Source: CBDCFV01 sp965216425 (GTDB taxonomy: Bacteria; Chloroflexota; Dehalococcoidia; Lucifugimonadales; UBA3495). From it: DNA of 64,000 bases. The position numbers were made by a program, and so were the translations under genes. The notes under the pieces are model-generated. The model searched no databases, was not told the DNA's origin, and was given only the letters and a program-made list of their open reading frames with translations. Positions 51,720 to 60,339 of the stretch are shown piece after piece (position 1 is the first letter of the stretch; every line of letters begins with the position of its first letter). The stretch is from positions 1,054,001-1,118,000 of the forward strand of contig CBDCFV010000007.1 in assembly GCA_965216425.1 (NCBI GenBank), given 5' to 3'.

Positions 51720-52046
51720 ATCATACAAAGTGAAATAAACGCCCTCCGGGCCCGCGTCCGCGCCCTTCAATGTAAATTGGTCCGTGAACTGGCCGCCTAC
51801 CGGCTTGACCTCCCGAGCCGGGACCTTTGCCACCGTTGATTCGTAGCCCAGTCAGATCACAAGCCTTTGCCGGAAATCCAGCCCTTCATCCGCCGGGTGA
51901 TAGACGCCGGCTACCGGCTTCTGCCGTTGGGCGCGGCTGGCAACTACCTGCATGATTGTCTTCGTAAAGGTGACGCCCCCGACCCGGAAGTGCTGCGCAA
52001 CGTCATCCTCCCTTCGCCTTGGAAACATCCCGCCCGCGCCAGGTAG
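51720..52046 (+). pseudogene. Decayed small gene with lost start and in-frame TGA
   Basis: One open frame reads SEINALRARVRALQCKLVREL...DLCHR, then TGA (51837-51839), then FVAQSDHKPLPEIQPFIRRV...NVILPSPWKHPARAR to TAG 52044-52046. GAGGAG lies upstream, but the expected start position is ATC rather than ATG. No SECIS-like hairpin follows the TGA, so it is probably a mutated Trp codon. I do not know the family. Confidence 0.5.
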
Positions 52047-52150
52047 GGATAGCTTGTGACACGCCCTGTTTTGGAGACCGGCCGTTTGTAAAACATCCTG
52101 CTTTGGGCCATAATACGGCTCACTTTGTATCTGGCTACCGGGGGGAAAGT

Positions 52151-53446
52151 ATGCGTGTCTTGTTGATTGCCACCAACCGGCATGACCGGCTGATGAGCCG
52201 TATGGACGCCCGGCCCCTGCCCATCGGTATGGCCTATGTCGCGGCCTACTTGGATCAGGACCGTCACCAGGTCAAGGCCTTGGACCTGATGTTCGCCGAC
52301 GACTACTTGGCCGAAGTAGAGCGGGTCGTTAATGAGTACCGGCCGGACGTGGTGGGCATATCCCTCCGGAACCTGGGGAACCATAGCTATCTGGATCCCC
52401 ATTGGGCCCTGCCCATTACCAAAGAGGTGATTGATAAAGTCCGCAGCATCTCAAATGCGACCATCGTTTGCGGCGGCCCGGCCTTCAGCCTTTTGCCGAC
52501 GGAGTGTTTTGCTTACCTCGAGCCGGACTTGGGCCTCTCCGGCGACGCCGGAGAGGCCTTTGCTGAGTTGACCAATCGCTTGGAGGTAGGAGAGCCTTCG
52601 TACCACGACCTGGAAGGGTTGGTGCGCCGGGAAAACGGAGAAATTGTCTTCAACGGCGGGCGGTGTTATTCCGCGTTCGCCAAGGCACCGAGACTGGAAG
52701 ACCTGGATATGCACAAGTACCGTCAAGCCGGCTTTGGCATTGGCATATTGACCAAGTTGGGAGACTTCTCTTATCCAACCGGAGAGGCCGCCGAGACGCC
52801 CGAGGAGCAGGGCTGGCGGATCATCCGCCCCATCGACGAAGTGGTCCACGAAGTCAAGGACATGGAAGAACGGTTCGGTCTCCGCAAAGTATTCTTCGTC
52901 GATAATGCCTTCAATGTTCCCTTGGACCACGCCAAATCCCTTTGCCGTGCGCTGTCGGAGGCGGACCTGAAGCTGCACTGGAACACCTGCCTTGCGCCCT
53001 TCAGTTGCGATGAGGAACTGGTGGGCTTGATGAAAGGCGCCGGCTGCGCCCTGGTCATAATGGGGCGCGCGAGGGGAGACGGCCACGGAGGGACGCTTCT
53101 GGGTGAAAACCTTGAGCCGCTGCGCCGGACCTGCCAACTTTGCGAAGACGGGGGATTGCACTACACCTTTTCCCAGAACTTCGGCGAACCCGGAGAGACT
53201 CGTGAGACCGTCGAGGAGAAGCTGGAGTTCCTGCGCAGCATCAAGCCGGCAATGGCCAACTTGCGGGTAGGCGTTCCGGTCCAACCCAATACCCCTCTGG
53301 CCGCCACTGCACTCGAAGAGGGGCTGATAGCCGACCAGAGCGACCTGATCAAGCCCACGTTCTACATGGCGGCCCCGGTCAAAGACTGGATAGTCGATTA
53401 CCTCAAGGAGCAGGCCAGCCAGAACCCCCGGTGGAACCTTCTTTAG
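52151..53446 (+). CDS. B12-binding, radical-SAM-like protein lacking cluster cysteines
   Basis: 431 residues from ATG 52151. The N-terminal about 140 residues are a B12-binding-type Rossmann domain (MRVLLIATNRHDRL, PLPIGMAYVAAYLDQD, VCGGPAFSLLPTECF). The rest resembles the radical SAM TIM barrel (RPIDEVVHEVKDMEERFG, KVFFVDNAFNVPLDHAKSLC). The position of CxxxCxxC in canonical members (TKxGC...YP) reads ILTKLGDFSYPTG, and no CX3CX2C occurs anywhere. The fold is therefore present without a canonical 4Fe-4S site. A non-radical or altered role is likely. Confidence 0.75.
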   Translation: MRVLLIATNRHDRLMSRMDARPLPIGMAYVAAYLDQDRHQVKALDLMFADDYLAEVERVVNEYRPDVVGISLRNLGNHSYLDPHWALPITKEVIDKVRSISNATIVCGGPAFSLLPTECFAYLEPDLGLSGDAGEAFAELTNRLEVGEPSYHDLEGLVRRENGEIVFNGGRCYSAFAKAPRLEDLDMHKYRQAGFGIGILTKLGDFSYPTGEAAETPEEQGWRIIRPIDEVVHEVKDMEERFGLRKVFFVDNAFNVPLDHAKSLCRALSEADLKLHWNTCLAPFSCDEELVGLMKGAGCALVIMGRARGDGHGGTLLGENLEPLRRTCQLCEDGGLHYTFSQNFGEPGETRETVEEKLEFLRSIKPAMANLRVGVPVQPNTPLAATALEEGLIADQSDLIKPTFYMAAPVKDWIVDYLKEQASQNPRWNLL

Positions 53447-53475
53447 CCGGACATAAATTAGATGGACGTAATGCA

Positions 53476-54696
53476 ATGGCAGACGGTCTAAGAGGCAAAT
53501 ACTGCGTCGTCGGCGTAGGCGAGACTGAATTCAGCCGCGGGTCGGGCCGCACCACCAGGGCTATGGGCGCCGAGGCCATCCGCAACGCGATGAACGACGC
53601 CGGGCTGACTCCCGCCGACGTTGACGGCATGTTGAGCTATCACGGCGGAGATTCGACACCTTCCACGTCGATTATGTACGACTTGGGCATGAGGCCCAAT
53701 TTCTACATGGACTGCTCCGGTGGAGGCTCCAGCACCGAGGCCCTGGTAGGCTTGGCTATGGGGGCTATCGAGGCTGGAATGGCTGACACGGTGGCCATCT
53801 TCCGGTCCATGAACGGCTATTCCCAGATACGCATCGGCGGCACCGGGGTGCGGGTAGCCGCCCCCATCACCGGGCCGGACCTGATGAAACGTCCCTACGG
53901 GCTGATCAGCGCGGTGCAGAACTTCGCCTTCACCTTCACCCGCCACATGATGGAGTACGGTGTAACCAACGAGGACCTGGCCCATATCAAAGTCGCCCAC
54001 AGCAACCACGCCAGCAACAACCCCAAGGCGTTGATGAAACAGCGGGTTACGGTGGAAGACGTGGTCAATTCTCGTTGGATCATCCGCCCCTGCGCTCACC
54101 TCCTGGACTGTTGCTTGGAAACGGACAACGCCACCTGCATCATCGTAACGTCCGCCGAGCGGGCTAGGAACCTGAAACAGCGTCCCGTATACATCTTAGG
54201 AGTGCAGGGCCGCGGCACCAAGCCGGGCGGCGACTTCCACTACCAGCACGGGCCTATCAGCCGGGTGGCGGGCCACTACGTGGGCCCCAGGGTTTTCGAC
54301 CTGGCGGGTGTAACCCACGACGACGTTGACGTAACCGGTTGCTATGACGCTTTTACCTACACGGCGCTGCTGCAGTTCGAAGACTACGGCTGGTGTGAAA
54401 AGGGCGAGGGTAAGGATTACGTGACCAGCGGCATCATCAACTTGGGCGGCAAAAGGCCCAACAACACCAGCGGCGGACATCTATGCGAGGGCTACACCCA
54501 CGGCATGAACATGGTCATCGAAAACGTCCGGCAATTGCGAGGCGCTGTCGATGACTACTGCCCCCAGTCTCAAGATGGCATCCACACCTATGACTACTCG
54601 GAAGGGGGATGCCGTCAGGTCAGGGACGCCGAGGTGAGCATGAACATGGGATGGGGCACTCCCGCGGTTGGCAGCGCCCTCATAATGCGGAGATAG
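53476..54696 (+). CDS. Thiolase-like (SCP-x/acetyl-CoA acetyltransferase) protein
   Basis: 406 residues from ATG 53476. Thiolase fold with nucleophile region MDCSGGGSSTEALVGLAMG and the C-terminal NTSGGHLCEGYTHGMNMV (His and Cys). Lipid-transfer-type thiolases of this class pair with DUF35 proteins, as here 4 nt downstream. The complexes carry out retro-aldol or thiolytic side-chain cleavage on CoA esters such as sterol side chains. The substrate is unknown. Confidence 0.85.
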   Translation: MADGLRGKYCVVGVGETEFSRGSGRTTRAMGAEAIRNAMNDAGLTPADVDGMLSYHGGDSTPSTSIMYDLGMRPNFYMDCSGGGSSTEALVGLAMGAIEAGMADTVAIFRSMNGYSQIRIGGTGVRVAAPITGPDLMKRPYGLISAVQNFAFTFTRHMMEYGVTNEDLAHIKVAHSNHASNNPKALMKQRVTVEDVVNSRWIIRPCAHLLDCCLETDNATCIIVTSAERARNLKQRPVYILGVQGRGTKPGGDFHYQHGPISRVAGHYVGPRVFDLAGVTHDDVDVTGCYDAFTYTALLQFEDYGWCEKGEGKDYVTSGIINLGGKRPNNTSGGHLCEGYTHGMNMVIENVRQLRGAVDDYCPQSQDGIHTYDYSEGGCRQVRDAEVSMNMGWGTPAVGSALIMRR

Positions 54697-54700
54697 ACTG

Positions 54701-55204
54701 ATGCCTTCCTACGACTATAGAGGCCAAGCAATCGTCATCTCGGACAACGATACCGAGTACAAGGGGTATTTTGAGGCGGCCGCAGAACACCGCTTGGTGG
54801 TGAAGCGGTGCACCGACTGCGGTCTGTTGCGCGGTGAGCCGGGACCGGGCTGTCCTTGGTGCACGTCGCTGGCTTGGGAATGGCAGGATGTCAGCGGAAA
54901 GGGGACCATCTACAGTTATCAGATCGTGGCCCATACAGTGATTCCAGCCTTCCGCGACTGGGCCCCGTTCGCCATAGTGCTGGTGGAGTTGGACGAGCAG
55001 CGAGGCCACCCCGACGCCTATGACGGCCTCAGGATTGTAGCGAACCTGGTTGACGAAAACATGGAGCCGGAAAAGGAAGAAAACGTAGCTATCGGCAAAC
55101 GGGTCGAGGTCGCGTTCCTCGACGGCGAGGGCGGGTTCTCTCTGCCCCAATTCCGCTTGTCCGGTGAACAGCCTGAAGGCGAGACCTGGAGCCATTCCTT
55201 GTGA
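54701..55204 (+). CDS. DUF35 OB-fold/zinc-ribbon acyl-CoA-associated protein
   Basis: 167 residues. N-terminal helix, zinc ribbon with CTDCG (about residue 37) and CPWC (about residue 51), then an OB fold (GTIYSYQIVAHTVIPAFRDW, PFAIVLVELDEQ). DUF35 proteins form obligate complexes with thiolase-like partners and bind CoA. Four nt after the thiolase stop, so the two are translated together. Confidence 0.9.
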   Translation: MPSYDYRGQAIVISDNDTEYKGYFEAAAEHRLVVKRCTDCGLLRGEPGPGCPWCTSLAWEWQDVSGKGTIYSYQIVAHTVIPAFRDWAPFAIVLVELDEQRGHPDAYDGLRIVANLVDENMEPEKEENVAIGKRVEVAFLDGEGGFSLPQFRLSGEQPEGETWSHSL

Positions 55205-55256
55205 AAGCTACGGCGCTCTGCAACTGGACTTCTGATGGGCTGGGCTTACCGGAGTG

Positions 55257-55613
55257 ATGGCGACGACCTTAATCAGCTTTGACATCGACGGCACCTTGGA
55301 AGTGGGCGCCCCTCCGGGAGCTATCACCCTCGACTTGGTCAGGCGTGCCAAAGCATTGGGATACTTGGTGGGTAGCTGCTCCGATCGTCCCCTCAGTGCG
55401 CAACAACGCATGTGGAGCGATCACGGTATCACGGTTGACTTCACCGTGTTGAAGCAGCAGTTGGAAACGGTGAAGGAGCTATTTCCGGCCCAAGACTACT
55501 ACCATGTCGGCGACACTGACATAGACCGCTACTACTCCGAAAGCGCCGGATTCCATTTCCTTCTACCGGATGCCGATGCCCTTCGGCGGTTAGTGGGCGG
55601 GGAAGGCCCATAG
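55257..55613 (+). CDS. Small HAD-like hydrolase
   Basis: 118 residues from ATG 55257. HAD motif I is SFDIDGTLEVG, and YYHVGDTDIDRYYSESAG supplies motif IV-like GDTDID. The cap is absent or very small. It is probably a phosphatase of unknown substrate. It lies 52 nt after the DUF35 gene on the same strand. Confidence 0.8.
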   Translation: MATTLISFDIDGTLEVGAPPGAITLDLVRRAKALGYLVGSCSDRPLSAQQRMWSDHGITVDFTVLKQQLETVKELFPAQDYYHVGDTDIDRYYSESAGFHFLLPDADALRRLVGGEGP

Positions 55614-55628
55614 CCCTGGCCCGTTGGG

Positions 55629-55648
55629 CTTGCCGACGTACCGGCAAG
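55629..55648. terminator. Hairpin between convergent genes
   Basis: CTTGCCG and CGGCAAG form a 7-bp stem with a 6-nt loop. It sits between the HAD-like and DUF1385 genes, which converge. No U-tract follows on either strand, so factor-independent termination is doubtful. Confidence 0.3.
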
Positions 55649-55689
55649 GTCGTTCATATCCGGTTGATGATAGACCCCTGAGCGCCCTT

Positions 55690-56655
55690 TCACTCTGTTT
55701 CCGGAGTATTCTCGTTAGCCGCCGTGTTCCGTTCCAGAGTTATGGTCAATGTCTCCCGGCCGCTATCGGCGGCGATCGCCAACTGCATGGCGCAGATGGC
55801 GACCTCTATCTGATCGTCGTCCGGCTGACGGGTGGTCATGCGTTGCAGCAACAGGCCGGGTGCGGCCAGCCACTTGCCCGCCAGAGTGCCTTGCAGCTTG
55901 CCGCTCAGGCGGATGATTTCATAGCTCATTCCCGCAATTACCGGGATTAACGCCAAGTGGGACAGGATGCGCCATTCTATGGAGGGGCGGCCCAGGAAGG
56001 CGAACACGACCACCGATACCAACACCACCGTAAGCAGGAAGGCCGTGCCGCAGCGGGGATGAGGCGTCGGGAACTTGCGGACGTTGGCAACCTCAAGCGG
56101 CAGCCCCGCCTCGTGGGTGTGGACGGCCATGTGCTCCGCACCATGATAGGCAAACACCCGCCGCAGGTCGCGAGACAGTCCCATCGCCCCAATATATCCC
56201 AGCAGTATCAGCAGTCGCACCAGCCCTATCAGCAGGTTGCTGACATAGTCCGACCCAATCCAGCGGTCCAAGCCCCAATCGACTATCAGCAGCGGCAGCA
56301 GGAAGAACAGACCGATGCCCAACGCCAGCGAAAAGGTGAGTGTAGCCGCCATTATCCAAGGAGAAATTTCTTGCGGGACATCGGCTTGTGGTTCCGCCGC
56401 TGCCACGTTGGCCGACCGCTGCAACGCCTTGACCCCCAGGACCAGCGACTCCAGCAATACCAGCACTCCCCGTACAAAGGGAACACGACGCAACCGCCCA
56501 TTGTAAACGCTGCTGAGTCGCTGGTATTCTTGAAAGATGGTGCCGTCGGGGCGGCGCACTGCCAGCCCAAAGTGGTCCACCCCCCGGATCATCACGCCTT
56601 CAATTACGGCCTGTCCGCCGTAGCTATGTGCGGGTTGATGGGCCAATGATGACAA
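55690..56655 (-). CDS. DUF1385 family membrane protein
   Basis: 321 residues. The N-terminal GGQAVIEGVMIRG is diagnostic for DUF1385/YqhQ. About four to five hydrophobic helices lie between 70 and 245, and there is a conserved YHGAEHMAVHTHE and FPTPHPRCGTAFL with His/Cys residues that could bind metal. Function unknown. It lies 41 nt after rpmE on the same strand, as in many Firmicutes and Chloroflexota. Confidence 0.93.
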   Translation of the reverse strand: MSSLAHQPAHSYGGQAVIEGVMIRGVDHFGLAVRRPDGTIFQEYQRLSSVYNGRLRRVPFVRGVLVLLESLVLGVKALQRSANVAAAEPQADVPQEISPWIMAATLTFSLALGIGLFFLLPLLIVDWGLDRWIGSDYVSNLLIGLVRLLILLGYIGAMGLSRDLRRVFAYHGAEHMAVHTHEAGLPLEVANVRKFPTPHPRCGTAFLLTVVLVSVVVFAFLGRPSIEWRILSHLALIPVIAGMSYEIIRLSGKLQGTLAGKWLAAPGLLLQRMTTRQPDDDQIEVAICAMQLAIAADSGRETLTITLERNTAANENTPETE

Positions 56656-56696
56656 TTTGAGGGGACTATACGGGATCGGAGGGTGGTAAGGGGCTG

Positions 56697-56897
56697 TTAT
56701 TGAAGGTTATAGCGGCGCCGGAGCCTTTCAATGCGGCCTTGGGTATCGACTACCCGTTGTTCGCCGGTGTAGAAGGGGTGGCAATTGCTGCAAACTTCAA
56801 CCCGCATGGTGGGCTTGGTGGCCCCAGTATGGAACACGTTGCCGCAGGAGCAGGTCACCACTGCGTGGAAGAATTGCGGGTGAGTTTCAGTTTTCAT
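56697..56897 (-). CDS. rpmE: 50S ribosomal protein L31
   Basis: 66 residues, zinc-binding form: VTCSCGNVFHTG and VEVCSNCHPFYTGEQRVVD. Encoded after rplU and rpmA on the same strand. Confidence 0.97.
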   Translation of the reverse strand: MKTETHPQFFHAVVTCSCGNVFHTGATKPTMRVEVCSNCHPFYTGEQRVVDTQGRIERLRRRYNLQ

Positions 56898-56977
56898 TTC
56901 TCGCCGTCAATTAGCTTGAATTTGGAGATATCAGAGTTTTCGTTCCAAGCATGAAGCTGGATGTAGGAACAGGGCTG

Positions 56978-57259
56978 TTACGCTGCTTGGGCCGCGGCAG
57001 GAGCTTCAACGGGGTACACGCTTACCCGGCGCCGGCCTTTCGCCGCCCACTCGTATTTCACTTTGCCGTCGATCTTGGAGAACAAGGTGTAATCGCGGCC
57101 CAAACCAACGTTGATGCCGGGACGAATCCGGGTGCCGCGCTGCCGCACTATGATGCAGCCGCCGGTCACGCTCTCACCCCCGTACCGTTTGACGCCAAGA
57201 CGCTTCGCATTACTGTCACGGCCGTTGCTGGTGCTGCCGCCGGCTTTCTTGTGGGCCAT
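56978..57259 (-). CDS. rpmA: 50S ribosomal protein L27
   Basis: 93 residues. MAHKKAGGSTSNGRDSNAKR and GGCIIVRQRGTRIRPG are diagnostic. The N-terminal tail reaches the peptidyl-transferase centre. No Firmicutes-type cleavable N-terminal extension. 43 nt after rplU. Confidence 0.98.
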   Translation of the reverse strand: MAHKKAGGSTSNGRDSNAKRLGVKRYGGESVTGGCIIVRQRGTRIRPGINVGLGRDYTLFSKIDGKVKYEWAAKGRRRVSVYPVEAPAAAQAA

Positions 57260-57302
57260 TATCGTTCTCCCTAATGCTGCGCCGCCGTCCCCCGGTTCGA
57301 GA

Positions 57303-57626
57303 CTAGGACGCTTCTACCTTGATATCCTGTATCACCAGCCGAGTAAGGGGCTGCCGATGCCCTTTCTTGCGCCGGTAACGTGTCTTGGCTTTGTATTTGA
57401 AGACCATCAGCTTACGGTCTTTGTATTGCGACGTCACACGGGCAACTACCTTGGCGCCCTGTACCAATGGCGAACCGAAGGTTACCTCGCCCCCGTCGGA
57501 TATAACCAGAACTTCGCCGAATTCAGCGATGGTGTCCACTTCTGAAGGCAGCTTTTCCACATCCAAAGTATCGCCCGGCTTGACCCGGTATTGTTTGCCG
57601 CCAGTTTTAAATACTGCGTAATCCAT
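57303..57626 (-). CDS. rplU: 50S ribosomal protein L21
   Basis: 107 residues: MDYAVFKTGGKQYRVKPGD and KAKTRYRRKKGHRQPLTRL. First gene of rplU-rpmA-rpmE-DUF1385. A strong promoter places transcription start about 11 nt upstream. Confidence 0.98.
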   Translation of the reverse strand: MDYAVFKTGGKQYRVKPGDTLDVEKLPSEVDTIAEFGEVLVISDGGEVTFGSPLVQGAKVVARVTSQYKDRKLMVFKYKAKTRYRRKKGHRQPLTRLVIQDIKVEAS

Positions 57627-57643
57627 ATTATTACTCGAAGAGA

Positions 57644-57672
57644 ATACTACGGTAGGCAGATTCCGTTGTCAA
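57644..57672 (-). promoter_or_regulatory. Sigma-70 promoter of rplU-rpmA-rpmE
   Basis: Consensus TTGACA, 17-nt spacer, TAGTAT on the minus strand. Predicted start is near 57637 with a very short leader to ATG 57626. Confidence 0.65.
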
Positions 57673-57711
57673 GGAGAATTCAACGAAAACACTGCTGGTT
57701 AACACCATGGT

Positions 57712-57739
57712 TTGGCGTGGCACAGGGCTGGTATATGAT
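57712..57739 (+). promoter_or_regulatory. Candidate promoter of the fakA-like gene
   Basis: TTGGCG, 16-nt spacer, TATGAT, some 65 nt before ATG 57812. It is divergent from the rplU promoter, with about 40 bp between the two -35 boxes. Confidence 0.45.
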
Positions 57740-57811
57740 AGGATAAGGTTAACACAAGTATTGCTTGAGAGACGATGGTCCCCTACATACTCTTTTCCGG
57801 GAAATCCACTG

Positions 57812-59449
57812 ATGTCACACCTTACCGCCGATGACCTGAGGCAAGCCTTTGCGGCAGGGACCGAGGCGCTAGCGGAACACCGGGACGCTATCAACGCCTT
57901 GAACGTCTTCCCCGTTCCCGACGGAGACACCGGGACCAACATGCTGTTGACCATGCGCACCACCATGGAGCATTGCCCGACAGCCAACGGCAAGACTATC
58001 GGAGAGGTGGCGCACGAGCTTGCCGACGGAGCTTTTTGGGGCGCCCGCGGCAACAGCGGCGTTATTCTGTCCCAATTCCTGAAAGGTTTTACCCAAGCGT
58101 TCCGTTCGTTGGACGTGGGTCTCGGCAGCGACTTGGCGCGGGCCTTCCACGACGGGCAAGCGGCCGCCTACGGGGCGGTGGGAAAGCCGGTGGAAGGGAC
58201 TATGCTCACTGTCATGGCGAGCCTTGCGTCGGCGGTGCAGACGTCGCTCGACCAGGACGGCGAGGAAGACCCGAGAGCTCTGTGGCAAACAGCCTTCGAG
58301 TCCGGTACGGAAGCGATGGCGCTTACTCCAACCCAACTACCAGTTTTGAGAGAGGCAGGAGTCGTCGACGCGGGCGGCATGGGCGTAGTCGTTTTCTTGG
58401 GCGGCGCCCTTGGTTACCTGAAAGGGCGCGACGAGGGAGAGTTGGCTTCCGTGGTAGCGAGCGGCTACTTGACTCCGTCATCGGAGCGACGACCTTCACT
58501 GGATGCGGACTACTTGGACTCGGTAGAGCACAGCGATTGGGGCTACTGTACCCAGTTCGTGATCGCGGGCGAGTCCCTGGTTCCGAAAGCAATCCGGGGC
58601 GACTTCGCGGGAATGTCCGACTCGGCAGTTGTGATAGGAGACGAGGAAAGGGTCCGGGTCCACGTGCACCTGCTTGACCCCGGCCCGGCCCTGTCCTACG
58701 GCGCGGCCCTTGGGCAACTGAGCCAGATCGACATCCAGAACATGACCGAGCAAAACCAGGAGTTCGTCGCCGGTCACCGGGAAACTCCCAAGGGTGAAGC
58801 TCTTGCCGTGGTAACCGTTGCCCCCGGTGACGGGTTGGCCAACCTGTTTCGTGAGATAGGCTGTTCGGCGGTCGTTAGCGGCGGACAGACCATGAATCCC
58901 AGTGTGAAAGAAATACTTGACGCGGTCCAAGCCGTGGGCGCCGATGACACGATCATCCTCCCAAACAACAAGAACGTGGCGTTTGCCGCCCAACAAGCCG
59001 CCGAGATGACGTTGGGAGTGCACGTAGTCCTTTCCGACTCGGTTCCTCAAGGGGTAGCCGCGCTGCTCGCGTTCAATCCCGCGGAACCTGTGGAGCAAAA
59101 CATAGCCGCAATGGATGCCGCACGCTTGGCCGTAGTAACCATAGAGGTCACCCAAGCGGTGCGACCGGTTGCTATCAACGGGTTGCAAGTACACGAAGGT
59201 GATTACATAGGCTTGCGTGACAGCGACTTGGTGGCGACTGGCGAGACTTCCAAGGATGCCTTGGTATGCGTGTTGGCTATGGTTGAGTTGTCCGACGAGT
59301 CGGTCGTTACGCTGTACTTGGGGGCTGATACGCCGTGGGAGGACGGGGAAGGACTGCAACAGGAGTTGGAGTCAAATATACCGGGAATGCAGGTGGACCT
59401 GGTCTACGGCGGCCAGCCGCATTATCACTATCTGGCATCTGTGGAGTAG
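57812..59449 (+). CDS. DAK2-domain fatty-acid-kinase-like protein (FakA/YloV)
   Basis: 545 residues from ATG 57812. The N-terminal DAK2/Dak phosphatase-like kinase domain has LNVFPVPDGDTGTNMLLTM and FWGARGNSGVILSQFLKGF. The C-terminal FakA domain has SDWGYCTQFVIAGE and DTIILPNNKNVAFAAQQAAE. FakA phosphorylates fatty acids held by a DegV/FakB protein. The next gene, 11 nt downstream, is of the DegV family, matching that pair. Confidence 0.92.
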   Translation: MSHLTADDLRQAFAAGTEALAEHRDAINALNVFPVPDGDTGTNMLLTMRTTMEHCPTANGKTIGEVAHELADGAFWGARGNSGVILSQFLKGFTQAFRSLDVGLGSDLARAFHDGQAAAYGAVGKPVEGTMLTVMASLASAVQTSLDQDGEEDPRALWQTAFESGTEAMALTPTQLPVLREAGVVDAGGMGVVVFLGGALGYLKGRDEGELASVVASGYLTPSSERRPSLDADYLDSVEHSDWGYCTQFVIAGESLVPKAIRGDFAGMSDSAVVIGDEERVRVHVHLLDPGPALSYGAALGQLSQIDIQNMTEQNQEFVAGHRETPKGEALAVVTVAPGDGLANLFREIGCSAVVSGGQTMNPSVKEILDAVQAVGADDTIILPNNKNVAFAAQQAAEMTLGVHVVLSDSVPQGVAALLAFNPAEPVEQNIAAMDAARLAVVTIEVTQAVRPVAINGLQVHEGDYIGLRDSDLVATGETSKDALVCVLAMVELSDESVVTLYLGADTPWEDGEGLQQELESNIPGMQVDLVYGGQPHYHYLASVE

Positions 59450-59460
59450 AGGTAGCTCTT

Positions 59461-60297
59461 ATGGCGATAAAGATAGTTACCGACAGCGCGGCTGACCTGC
59501 CGCCGGAGTTGGCGGAGCGGTTGGGCATAACGGTAGTACCTTGTTATGTGGTGATGGACGACGTAAATTACCGGGACGGTGTGGACATATTCGCCGACGA
59601 ATTTTATGATCGCTTGGCTTCCGGCCCCCGGTTGCCTACTACGGCCCAACCTTCCATGGCCGATTTCCGCACCGTGTACGAGGAATTGACCGGTCAAGGT
59701 CATAGCATCCTGTCTATCCACCTAACCGGCAAACTCAGCGGCACTTTTAACTCCGCTGAACAAGCTAAGGCCTCACTGGGAGACGCGGCGGACATCCGAA
59801 TCGTAGACTCGCGGCTTGCTTCCGTACCCCTGGGTCTCAACGTAGCAACCGCGGCCCGGCTGGCCGGAGAAGGCAAGTCGATGGATGAGGTTGCCGGTCA
59901 ATTGGACCGTGACCTGGCGGCAACCAGTTGCTTTTTCCTGCTGGATACCCTGGAGCTATTGCAAAAAGGAGGGCGTATCGGCAAGGCCCAAGCCTTCCTG
60001 GGGTCGATACTAAGCGTCAAGCCCATACTGGGAATGCACGACGGGGAGGTTACGCCCCTTGAACGTCCCCGCAATTTGCAGAGAGGGATTCGTCGCTTGG
60101 CGGAACTGGCCCGCGGCGTTGCGCCAGTGAAGAGCATGGGAGTCGTTTACAGCACCGACCAAGGCATGGCCGACCGCCTGCGAGCGGACCTTTCCGACCT
60201 GTTTCCCGAGTCTGAAACTATAACCGCACGGTTTGGGTCCGCCTTGGGAACGTATGTTGGCCCCAACGCCGTGGGTGTCGCATTGGTCGGCTCATAG
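59461..60297 (+). CDS. DegV/FakB-like fatty-acid-binding protein
   Basis: 278 residues. MAIKIVTDSAADLPPELAER, PTTAQPSMADF, ILSIHLTGKLSGTFNSAEQA and LLQKGGRIGKAQAFLGSILSVKP are DegV hallmarks. It binds a fatty acid and presents it to FakA. Adjacent to the fakA-like gene, so probably one operon for uptake or recycling of fatty acids. Confidence 0.93.
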   Translation: MAIKIVTDSAADLPPELAERLGITVVPCYVVMDDVNYRDGVDIFADEFYDRLASGPRLPTTAQPSMADFRTVYEELTGQGHSILSIHLTGKLSGTFNSAEQAKASLGDAADIRIVDSRLASVPLGLNVATAARLAGEGKSMDEVAGQLDRDLAATSCFFLLDTLELLQKGGRIGKAQAFLGSILSVKPILGMHDGEVTPLERPRNLQRGIRRLAELARGVAPVKSMGVVYSTDQGMADRLRADLSDLFPESETITARFGSALGTYVGPNAVGVALVGS

Positions 60298-60339
60298 CCT
60301 TTTCTGCACTGCGTCTCACCCGGTTACACGAGGATGGCC

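Noticed and set aside
51837..51839. Second selenocysteine codon
   Set aside because: No hairpin with a GGUCU-type loop follows, the start codon is also lost, and no redox motif surrounds it.
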